A DNA stretch of 64,000 bases, from assembly GCF_900101505.1 (NCBI RefSeq), contig NZ_FMZI01000007.1, forward strand, positions 124,001-188,000, given 5' to 3'. The number at the start of each line of letters is the position of its first letter. Position 1 is the stretch's first letter. Below are positions 26,203 through 32,221 of this stretch, in pieces. The translations under genes and the position numbers were made by a program. Below the pieces are notes generated by a model, which saw only the letters and a list, made by a program, of their open reading frames with translations, was not told the origin of the DNA and made no database searches. Source of the DNA: Antarctobacter albus. GTDB taxonomy: Bacteria > Pseudomonadota > Alphaproteobacteria > Rhodobacterales > Rhodobacteraceae.

Positions 26203-27468
26203 ATGGAAAGCACGGATACGGTTGTCGTTGGCGGCGGTCAGGCCGGCATCGCGATGAGCGAGCACCTGGGCAAGCTGGGCGTGCCCCATATCGTGCTGGA
26301 GCGTGATCGCATCGCCGAACGCTGGCGCACCGGGCGCTGGGACTCGCTGGTGGCCAATGGTCCGGCCTGGCATGACCGTTTCCCGAACATGGAGTTCGCC
26401 TGCGACGGCGATGCCTTCCCGGACAAGGAAAGCGTGGCCGATTATTTCGTCGCCTATGCCAAGAAGATCGGCGCGCCGCTACGTACCGGCGTCGAGGTGA
26501 CCTCCGTCACCCCGCTGGACGGACGACCCGGGTTCCGGGTCGAGACCTCGCAAGGTGTGATCGAGGCGCGGCATGTCGTGGCGGCCACCGGCCCGTTCCA
26601 GCGCCCCGCCATCCCGCCGATCCTTCCCGAGGATGCCGGACCGATGCAGATGCACTCCAACGCCTATCGCAATCCCGACCAGCTGCCGGAAGGCGCGGTG
26701 CTGGTCGTTGGCGGCGGGTCCTCCGGTGTGCAGATCGCCGAGGAGCTGATGAAGGCGGGGCGCCGCGTCTATCTTTCTATGGGACCGCACGACCGTCCGC
26801 CGCGCCGCTATCGTGGGCGCGACAACGTCTGGTGGCTGGGTGTATTGGGCAAGTGGAACGCGGATTCACCCGGCCCGGGGACCGAGCATGTCACCATCGC
26901 GGTCAGTGGCGCCGAGGGTGGCAAGACCGTGGATTTCCGCAAGCTGGCGGAACAGGGCATGACCCTGCTGGGCATGACCGCGGGCTATGAGAACGGCAAG
27001 CTGCGGTTTGCGCCGGATCTGAAAGAGAACCTCGACAAGGGCGACGCCAATTACCTTTCGGTCCTGGACGAGGCGGATGCCTATATCGCCCGTCATGGAC
27101 TGGATCTGCCGGAAGAACCGGAGGCCCGCATCATCCCGGACGACCCCGCCTGCGTGCGTGACCCGATCCTTGAGCTGGACCTGGCCGAGGCCGGGATCGG
27201 CACGGTGCTCTGGGCGACGGGCTATGCCTTCGACTTCGGCTGGATCAAGGCCGATACCTTCGATGATCGCGGCCGTCCGATCCACCAGCGCGGCGTGTCC
27301 GAGGAGCCGGGGCTCTATTTCGTCGGGTTGCCCTGGCAGACGCGGCGCGGGTCCTCCTTTATCTGGGGTGTCTGGCACGATGCCAAGTTCATCGCCGACC
27401 AGATCGACATCCAGCGCGGCTACATGGCATATCAGGGCAATGCCCGCCGCGTGACAGAGGATGCCTGA
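26203..27468 (+). CDS. flavin-containing monooxygenase-like FAD/NADPH oxidoreductase
   Basis: A 421-residue CzcO/FMO-type flavoprotein. FAD motif VVVGGGQAGIAMSEHLG is at residues 6-22 and NADPH motif VLVVGGGSSGVQIAEEL is near 165-181. The segment between shows the FMO-like pattern (TGPFQRPAIPP). The C-terminal half has TVLWATGYAFDF, the ATGY motif of the family. The ATG at 26203 follows GGAGGA at eight bases, clearly better than the ATG at 26146. The 3' end overlaps the amidase gene by eight bases. It may hydroxylate the nitrogen of an amine substrate in this cluster. Confidence 0.85.
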   Translation: MESTDTVVVGGGQAGIAMSEHLGKLGVPHIVLERDRIAERWRTGRWDSLVANGPAWHDRFPNMEFACDGDAFPDKESVADYFVAYAKKIGAPLRTGVEVTSVTPLDGRPGFRVETSQGVIEARHVVAATGPFQRPAIPPILPEDAGPMQMHSNAYRNPDQLPEGAVLVVGGGSSGVQIAEELMKAGRRVYLSMGPHDRPPRRYRGRDNVWWLGVLGKWNADSPGPGTEHVTIAVSGAEGGKTVDFRKLAEQGMTLLGMTAGYENGKLRFAPDLKENLDKGDANYLSVLDEADAYIARHGLDLPEEPEARIIPDDPACVRDPILELDLAEAGIGTVLWATGYAFDFGWIKADTFDDRGRPIHQRGVSEEPGLYFVGLPWQTRRGSSFIWGVWHDAKFIADQIDIQRGYMAYQGNARRVTEDA

Positions 27469-28249
27469 CCTGACGCCCATGAAACTGGCCCTGTACCAGG
27501 GGGCGCCCACCGATGGCGACATCGAGGGCGCCTTTGACCGCATCGAACGTGCCCTGACTGCGGCCAGCGCGATGGGGGCGCGCATGGCTGTCTTCCCCGA
27601 ACTGTTCCTGCCCGGCTACAACCGCTCCGACCTGCATTCCGCCCTGTCACAGGAACAGGACGGTGACTGGGAACGCCGCCTTGCCGATCTGTGCCGGGTG
27701 GCGGGGGTCGGGCTGACCCTGGGCTGGGCTGAACGCGATGGCGATACGGTCTTCAACGCCGCCAGCTGTTTCGACCCTACCGGCGCGAAACTGGCACATT
27801 ACCGCAAGGTGCAATTGTTCGGTCCGATGGAGGCGGCGAGTTTCGCGCCGGGCGAGGCCTATTGCACATTCGACCTGGGCGGTTTCCGGGCCGCACTGCT
27901 GATCTGTTACGACGTGGAGTTTGCCCATCACGTCACGGCGCTGTCCCGGCGCGGTGTCGACCTGTTGCTGGTTCCGACGGCAAACCCGGCGGGGTTCGAG
28001 AATGTCGCCGACGTGCTGGTGCCCGCGCGCGCCTTTGAGAACGCGATGACGGTGGTCTATGCGAATTACCACGGCAGCGAGGCAGGCCTGGAATTTGGCG
28101 GTCACTCTGCCATCGTCGGGCCGGACGGCAATGTGCTGGCGCGGGCCGGGGCGGGCGAGGCGCTGTTGATCGCCGATCTTGGGCATCGTGACAGGCTGGA
28201 TTCCGGTTTTCTCAGCACCCAGAACCGGGATCGGCGCGAGATCGAGTAG
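27461..28249 (+). CDS. carbon-nitrogen hydrolase (nitrilase superfamily amidase)
   Basis: A 262-residue nitrilase-superfamily hydrolase. The catalytic triad is visible: Glu in FPELFLPGY, Lys in HYRKVQLFGP and Cys in LLICYDVEF. The length matches single-domain omega-amidase/aliphatic amidase relatives. An alternative start lies at 27479 (MKLALYQG). It is translated together with the upstream monooxygenase, so the pair may act in sequence: oxidation to an amide, then hydrolysis to acid and amine or ammonia. Confidence 0.86.
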   Translation: MPDLTPMKLALYQGAPTDGDIEGAFDRIERALTAASAMGARMAVFPELFLPGYNRSDLHSALSQEQDGDWERRLADLCRVAGVGLTLGWAERDGDTVFNAASCFDPTGAKLAHYRKVQLFGPMEAASFAPGEAYCTFDLGGFRAALLICYDVEFAHHVTALSRRGVDLLLVPTANPAGFENVADVLVPARAFENAMTVVYANYHGSEAGLEFGGHSAIVGPDGNVLARAGAGEALLIADLGHRDRLDSGFLSTQNRDRREIE

Positions 28250-28258
28250 GCAGGGGTC

Positions 28259-29833
28259 TTATTCGCCGTCGCTGACCGCCGCCCAATCCAGTCCGAACCG
28301 CGCAAGGTACTTGCGCAGCCGGTCCGCATCATTGGTCGAGGTGCGTTTTGCCCGTGAGGCGGCGAAGAGGCTGCGCCCTGCTGCGCTGAGGCTGGCAGAG
28401 TTGCGGCAACAGCGGATCACCTCGGCCAGTTGCACCAGGTCGAAACGGTCGATCTCGGCGGCGGCCTCGCCCAGAATCTCCCGGACAAGCCTTGCATCGC
28501 CATCGGCCTCGGCGCTGCGCCAGTCGGCCTGCAGGGTTGCGATCTCATCCTCGACCATCGCCAGTGTGATCCGCCCGCGCGGGGCCAGCACGCACAAGCG
28601 CCGGATCGACCCGCCGAAATCGCGGAAATTGCCGGGCCAGGGCGTGCCCGGATCGGAGGCAAACCTCAGGTAACGGTCGCGGGCATCGGTGTTGAAGCCC
28701 ACGCGGTTGCCCAGGTCCTTTTCCGCCCGGTCCAATTCAAAGCGCAGGTTGGGCTCGATGTCCTCTCGCCGCTCACGCAGGGCGGGCAGGCGGAAACTCC
28801 ACATGTTCAGGCGCGCCAGCAGGTCGGAACGGAACAGCCCCTCAGCCGTTAAAGCGCGCAGGTCACGGTTCGCGCCCGCGATGACCTGGAACCGGCTTGT
28901 CACTTCGCTATCGGACCCCAGCGGATAAAATCGCCCGCTTTCGATGGCGTGCAACAGGATCGACTGCTCCTTGAGGCCCAGTTCGTCCACCTCGTCGAGG
29001 AACAGCACCCCTCCGTCCGCCTCGCGCAAGAGCCCGCTGCGTTCGGTCCCTGCCTGCCCGGTAAAGCTGCGTCGCTGGCCGAACAGCGTGGCCCGCGCAT
29101 CCTGGCCGCGCAGCGTGGCGCAGTTTACATGGACCAGCCGGCCCTTGAGCCGACGCCTGTCCAGTTTCAGCGAATAGATACGCTCGGCCAGCTGCGTCTT
29201 GCCGGTGCCGGTCTCCCCCAGCAGCAGGATCGGCTCATTGGAATTGCTGGCCACCAGTTCGATCCGGTCGATCAGCGCGTTGTAGGCGGGGTTCGAGGTC
29301 GCGATCCCGCCTTTCAACTGGTCACTGTATTCGCGGGACAGCTGATCGAACCGCTGTTGCAGCGCGTTGTAGCGGCTCAGGTCGAGGTCGATGAGGTCGA
29401 ACTTGGCCTTGTCCTCTTCCCGGCCTGGTGGGCCGGTCTGGATCAGCCGGGCGGGGATGTGGCGGCTTTCGGTCAGCAGGAACCAGCAGATCTGCGCCAC
29501 ATGCGTGCCTGTGGTCAGGTGAACGTGATACCTCTCGCGGTCCTCGTCGAATCCGTAGCCGCGGGCAAAGTCGAAGAGCTTGCCGTAGACCTCCTGGAAA
29601 TCCCAGGGGTCGGAGAGGTCGAGGTTGCGCAGCATGACCTCTGTCTGCGGATTGGTTTCCTGCACCTCCTGCCGGACGATGTCGGCAAGGTCCCTGAACC
29701 GCATGTCATAGAGGATTTCGAGCCGGTCGACGGGGAAGCCGTCATGCGTGACCAGACTCACCGTGGGCTTCCAGCGCCGCCTGCGCCCCATGTCGAGCTG
29801 CGTTCCGAGGAATCCGAGGACGACGTTGCGCAA
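28259..29833 (-). CDS. rtcR: RtcR, sigma54-dependent regulator of RNA repair genes
   Basis: A 524-residue RtcR. The N-terminal regulatory domain (1 to about 180) is the CARF-like module, with conserved LTTGTHVAQICWFLLTESR...ARLIQT. The AAA+ domain has Walker A GETGTGKT (206-213) and Walker B GGVLFLDE (274-281). The C-terminal region ends NDADRLRKYLARFGLDW. The loop that normally reads GAFTGA and contacts sigma54 is RSFTGQ here (255-260). Translation starts at TTG, chosen because MRNVVLGFLGT aligns with the family N-terminus. In Escherichia and Salmonella, RtcR responds to damaged tRNA or 2',3'-cyclic-phosphate RNA ends and switches on rtcB-containing operons. The Ro60-rtcB genes diverge from it. 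Confidence 0.9.
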   Translation of the reverse strand: MRNVVLGFLGTQLDMGRRRRWKPTVSLVTHDGFPVDRLEILYDMRFRDLADIVRQEVQETNPQTEVMLRNLDLSDPWDFQEVYGKLFDFARGYGFDEDRERYHVHLTTGTHVAQICWFLLTESRHIPARLIQTGPPGREEDKAKFDLIDLDLSRYNALQQRFDQLSREYSDQLKGGIATSNPAYNALIDRIELVASNSNEPILLLGETGTGKTQLAERIYSLKLDRRRLKGRLVHVNCATLRGQDARATLFGQRRSFTGQAGTERSGLLREADGGVLFLDEVDELGLKEQSILLHAIESGRFYPLGSDSEVTSRFQVIAGANRDLRALTAEGLFRSDLLARLNMWSFRLPALRERREDIEPNLRFELDRAEKDLGNRVGFNTDARDRYLRFASDPGTPWPGNFRDFGGSIRRLCVLAPRGRITLAMVEDEIATLQADWRSAEADGDARLVREILGEAAAEIDRFDLVQLAEVIRCCRNSASLSAAGRSLFAASRAKRTSTNDADRLRKYLARFGLDWAAVSDGE

Positions 29834-29838
29834 GTGGT

Positions 29839-29848
29839 TATCCGGATA
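29839..29848. promoter_or_regulatory. palindrome in the rtcR-ro60 intergenic region
   Basis: TATCCGGATA is a perfect 10-bp palindrome just upstream of rtcR. It is followed by imperfect repeats (GATAGATAGG, and GTTA with TAAC about 20 bases apart, to about 29875). The block lies about 110 bases upstream of the candidate sigma54 promoter, where an enhancer site for RtcR would be expected. It is a candidate operator only. Confidence 0.4.
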
Positions 29849-29952
29849 GATAGGTTAGTATCTGTCTGTATCGTAACGAGGTGGGAGGATTCCGGCAATA
29901 CCCAGATTAGCCCTTTGAATTCAGCGCCTTGACTGAATTTTCATTTTTCCTC

Positions 29953-29968
29953 GGGCGACCGCCTTGCT
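29953..29968 (+). promoter_or_regulatory. candidate sigma54 (-24/-12) promoter of ro60
   Basis: The element GGGCGACCGCCTTGCT has the invariant GG (29954-29955) and GC (29966-29967) ten bases apart, and its -12 half TTGCT matches consensus. The -24 half (GGGCGA for TGGCAC) is weaker. It would start transcription near 29979, about 30 bases before the ro60 ATG. Control of this gene by RtcR makes a sigma54 promoter expected here. Confidence 0.5.
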
Positions 29969-30008
29969 CATGGCAAAACATCCTCACCAACAACGAAGGA
30001 ACAGAGCA

Positions 30009-31565
30009 ATGGCAAACAAATCCGTGTTTGCATCGATCCGGGGCCGGTTGCTGCCCAAGGCAACCACCGTGAACGCCGAAGGCGCGCCGGCCTACGCCTA
30101 TTCCGATGCACATGCCCTGGCGCAGATGGCGGCCACAGGCACATTCGGTGGCCTGTTCTACCAGTCCGCCCAGGATGAACTGACCCGTGTGGTTGCGCTT
30201 GCCGAAAAGGTCGAACCGGCCTTCCTGGCGCAGACGGCGATCTATGCCCGCCAGTCGGGCTACATGAAGGACATGCCAGCGGTGCTTCTGGCGGTGCTGG
30301 CGCGGCGCGATCCGGCGCTCTTCCGGGCGGTCTTTGGCCGCGTGGTGGATCACGGCAAGATGCTGCGGACCTTCGTGCAGATCGTGCGGTCGGGCCAGAC
30401 CGGGCGCAAGTCGCTGGGTTCGGCGCCCAAGGCGATGGTGCAGCACTGGCTGAACACGGCCTCGGACCGGGCCATCCTGAACGCCAATATCGGCAATGAT
30501 CCGTCGCTGAAGGACGTGATCAGGATGGTGCACCCGAAGCCGGAGACGGCAGAGCGCGAGGCGCTGTTCGCCTGGATCGTCGGGCGTCCCTGCGACGTGT
30601 CGAAACTGCCGGAGGCTGTGCAGGACTGGATGACCTTCAACGAAGGGGCCGACGGGGACTTGCCCGACGTGCCGTTCCAGATGCTGACGCAACTGCCGCT
30701 GACCGCGGACCACTGGGCGCAGATCGCGCGCAAGGGCTCGTGGCAGATGGTGCGCCAGAACCTGAACACCTTCCTGCGCAAGGGCGTCTTCGCCGATGCG
30801 CGGATGGTGGAACAGGTCGCAGCAAAGCTTCGAGACCCCAAGGCGGTCTCGAAGGCGCGGGCCTTTCCGTACCAGATGATGGTTGCGGCCAAGCACGCGA
30901 GCGACGAGATGCCCCGCGAGATCGTGGATGCCTTGCATGACGCGATGGAGTTGGCGGTGCGCAACGTGCCGAAGGTCTCTGGCGAGGTCGTGGTCTGCCC
31001 GGACGTCTCGGCGTCGATGACATGGCCGGTGACCGGCTACCGCAAGGGCGCAAGCTCGGCGGTGCGTCACGTGGACGTGGCCGCATTGGTTGCGGCGTCG
31101 TTCATGCGGGTGAACCGCAAGTGCCAGGTTCTGCCATTCGAGGTGACGGTGCGCAACGCACGCCTGAACCCGCGCGACACGATCCTGACCAACGCGGATC
31201 GCCTGTCGGCCCTGGCCGGGGGCGGGACCAACTGTTCGGCACCGCTGCGGCAGCTCAACGAGCGTCGTCGCGCACCGGACCTTGTGGTCTTCGTGTCCGA
31301 CAACCAGTCCTGGGTGGATGCCTGGGGCGGGCGCCAGTCGACGGCGATGATGCACGAGTGGGCGGCGCTGAAACGGCGCAACCCGCAGGCCAAGCTGGTC
31401 TGCATCGACATCGCGCCCTACGGCACGACGCAGGCGCAGACTCGTGAGGACGTGCTGAACATCGGCGGGTTCTCGGACGCGGTCTTTGACCGGATCGCGG
31501 ATTTCGCGAAGGGCCGGCAAGGGTCCGAGCACTGGGTGCAGGAGATCGAGAAGATCGAGCTCTGA
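30009..31565 (+). CDS. rsr: Ro60 ortholog (TROVE domain RNA-binding ring protein)
   Basis: A 518-residue bacterial Ro protein. The TROVE HEAT-repeat ring covers about 20-325. The C-terminal von Willebrand A domain keeps the MIDAS motif DVSAS (near 332), the Thr in GGGTNC (near 406) and VFVSDNQS. Ro60 binds Y RNAs on its outer surface and the ends of misfolded RNAs in its central hole; in bacteria it works with PNPase in RNA quality control. The ATG at 30009 has AAGGA at about nine bases, and the upstream in-frame codons overlap the presumed promoter. It is the first gene of the putative RtcR-controlled unit, followed by Y RNAs, a tRNA-like gene and rtcB. Confidence 0.92.
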   Translation: MANKSVFASIRGRLLPKATTVNAEGAPAYAYSDAHALAQMAATGTFGGLFYQSAQDELTRVVALAEKVEPAFLAQTAIYARQSGYMKDMPAVLLAVLARRDPALFRAVFGRVVDHGKMLRTFVQIVRSGQTGRKSLGSAPKAMVQHWLNTASDRAILNANIGNDPSLKDVIRMVHPKPETAEREALFAWIVGRPCDVSKLPEAVQDWMTFNEGADGDLPDVPFQMLTQLPLTADHWAQIARKGSWQMVRQNLNTFLRKGVFADARMVEQVAAKLRDPKAVSKARAFPYQMMVAAKHASDEMPREIVDALHDAMELAVRNVPKVSGEVVVCPDVSASMTWPVTGYRKGASSAVRHVDVAALVAASFMRVNRKCQVLPFEVTVRNARLNPRDTILTNADRLSALAGGGTNCSAPLRQLNERRRAPDLVVFVSDNQSWVDAWGGRQSTAMMHEWAALKRRNPQAKLVCIDIAPYGTTQAQTREDVLNIGGFSDAVFDRIADFAKGRQGSEHWVQEIEKIEL

Positions 31566-31580
31566 GCATCTGACACCAAA

Positions 31581-31656
31581 GGGTCAGGCGGAATGCCGAC
31601 GGGACTACATTTTCAGGACATGTACCTGTCTCGTCATTTTCTTGTCCGCCTGACCC
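31581..31656 (+). ncRNA. Y RNA-like RNA 1 (minimal form)
   Basis: It starts 15 bases after the ro60 stop. Stem 1 is a perfect 12-bp pairing, GGGTCAGGCGGA (31581-31592) with TCCGCCTGACCC (31645-31656). An asymmetric internal loop follows (ATGCC on the 5' side, ATTTTCTTG on the 3' side). Stem 2 is GACGGGAC (31598-31605) with GTCTCGTC (31628-31635). The apical part contains TACAT/ATGTA. The same plan, with identical ATGCC and TACA and a pyrimidine-rich strand ending TTG, recurs twice downstream. This fits a Ro-binding Y RNA stem. It lacks a tRNA-like module. Without T-run or other terminator features, a simple terminator is less likely. Confidence 0.72.
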
Positions 31657-31683
31657 ATCGGAACATGGACGGAAAGGATTCAA

Positions 31684-31873
31684 TCCCGGCGAATGCCGGC
31701 GGAACTACAGCGCTGTTAACGCCCTGGTTGCGGGTTCGAATCCCGTCGCGGCCGCCACACACCATTCACGGGCAGGGTTTTCCCGCCTGTCGGATCGGTG
31801 TCCCAACGGGGACTATGGCCGCGTAGCTCAACGGAAGAGCAGGTCATGTTTCGCCACCCCTTTGTCGCCGGGA
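31684..31873 (+). ncRNA. Y RNA-like RNA 2 with tRNA-like module (YrlA type)
   Basis: Stem 1 is TCCCGGCGA (31684-31692) with TCGCCGGGA (31865-31873). The internal loop has ATGCC (5') and ACCCCTTTG (3'). Stem 2 is GGCGGAAC (31698-31705) with GTTTCGCC (31848-31855), including one G-U pair at the same place as in the other copies. About 140 bases between the stem-2 strands hold a tRNA-like module (separate entry). Bacterial YrlA RNAs are known to combine a Ro-binding stem with a tRNA mimic in which the T arm precedes the D arm; this RNA has that order. The position between Ro60 and RtcB genes supports the call. Confidence 0.8.
31708..31841 (+). ncRNA. circularly permuted tRNA-Asn-like module inside Y RNA 2
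   Basis: The 3' half of a tRNA comes first. It has an anticodon-like hairpin (GCG, loop CTGTTAA, CGC at 31710-31722; GTT in the anticodon position), a 5-base variable loop, a T arm (GCGGG, TTCGAAT, CCCGT at 31730-31746), acceptor strand CGCGGCC (31747-31753), discriminator G and CCA (31755-31757). After 59 bases comes the 5' half: acceptor strand GGCCGCG (31817-31823, seven pairs with the 3' strand), TA, and a D arm (GCTC, AACGGAA, GAGC at 31826-31840). Rejoined, the parts give a normal-sized cloverleaf with tRNA-Asn features (loop, G73), except that the anticodon stem has only three pairs. The break lies between positions 26 and 27, where the Ro-binding stem attaches. Confidence 0.75.
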
Positions 31874-31881
31874 CAAATTAC

Positions 31882-31958
31882 CAGGGATTAGCTCAGTTTG
31901 GCAGAGTGCCGCACCCGGACTGCGGAAGCCGAAGGTTCGAGTCCTTCATCCCTGACCA
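31882..31958 (+). tRNA. tRNA-like gene, CGG at the anticodon position, lacks U33
   Basis: A full cloverleaf. Acceptor CAGGGAT pairs with ATCCCTG (7 pairs). The D arm is GCTC/GAGT with GG in its loop. The anticodon stem CCGCA/TGCGG has 5 pairs and loop CCCGGAC. The variable loop is AAGCC, and the T arm GAAGG/CCTTC has loop TTCGAGT. Discriminator A is followed by encoded CCA (31956-31958). The anticodon position reads CGG (31916-31918), which would be proline, but position 33, almost universally U, is C (31915). It lies eight bases after Y RNA 2 and 94 before Y RNA 3. It may be a real tRNA, a decayed one, a repair/sensing decoy or a processing signal; the sequence alone does not decide. Confidence 0.72.
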
Positions 31959-32052
31959 TTTCATCCGGGAGGAATGCCTGCGGGGTTACTTGTCTTTCAC
32001 ACACGCCACACCTCGCAACTCCTTGTCCTCCCGGCCAAATTCGAAAGGAAAT

Positions 32053-32200
32053 CCCCGGCGAATGCCGAAGGAACTACATGCCTCCAACCAGACCGGGTCA
32101 CCAGGCGGTTCGATTCCGCCTTTGGCAATCGCCCAGACGGCAAACGCGCGTCACGCGCGGGGCGGGTCCCGGACATGTTTCTTCACCCTTGTCGCCGGGG
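32053..32200 (+). ncRNA. Y RNA-like RNA 3 with degenerate tRNA-like module
   Basis: Stem 1 is CCCCGGCGA (32053-32061) with TCGCCGGGG (32192-32200). The internal loop has ATGCC (5') and ACCCTTG (3'). Stem 2 is GAAGGAAC (32067-32074) with GTTTCTTC (32177-32184). The first 30 bases are nearly identical to Y RNA 2, including a shared GAAAGGA lead-in. The insert contains a perfect T arm (GGCGG, TTCGATT, CCGCC at 32104-32120), a short acceptor-like TTTG/CAAA pairing and a CGCGCG-TCA-CGCGCG hairpin (32145-32159) where the D arm would be. It ends about 20 bases before the rtcB start, so it may be cut from the rtcB mRNA leader. Confidence 0.75.
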
Positions 32201-32221
32201 GCCATTTCAGGAGATGTTTTC

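Noticed and set aside
29890-29906. GG-N10-GC match (TGGGAGGATTCCGGCA region) as sigma54 promoter
   Set aside because: The -12 half lacks TT before GC and it lies farther from ro60; the element at 29953-29968 fits better.
31581-31656. Reading the long stem after ro60 as a simple transcription terminator
   Set aside because: No T-run follows, the stem is interrupted by an internal loop identical in plan to the two downstream RNAs, and rtcB is expected on the same transcript.
31581-32200. CRISPR-like interpretation of the repeated GGCGAATGCCG segments
   Set aside because: Only three copies at irregular spacing (about 100 and 370 bases), each part of a larger RNA fold; no spacers of uniform size and no cas genes.
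31898-32221. In-frame upstream extension of rtcB
   Set aside because: It would translate the tRNA-like gene and Y RNA 3; the conserved RtcB N-terminus and a good ribosome-binding site are at 32222.
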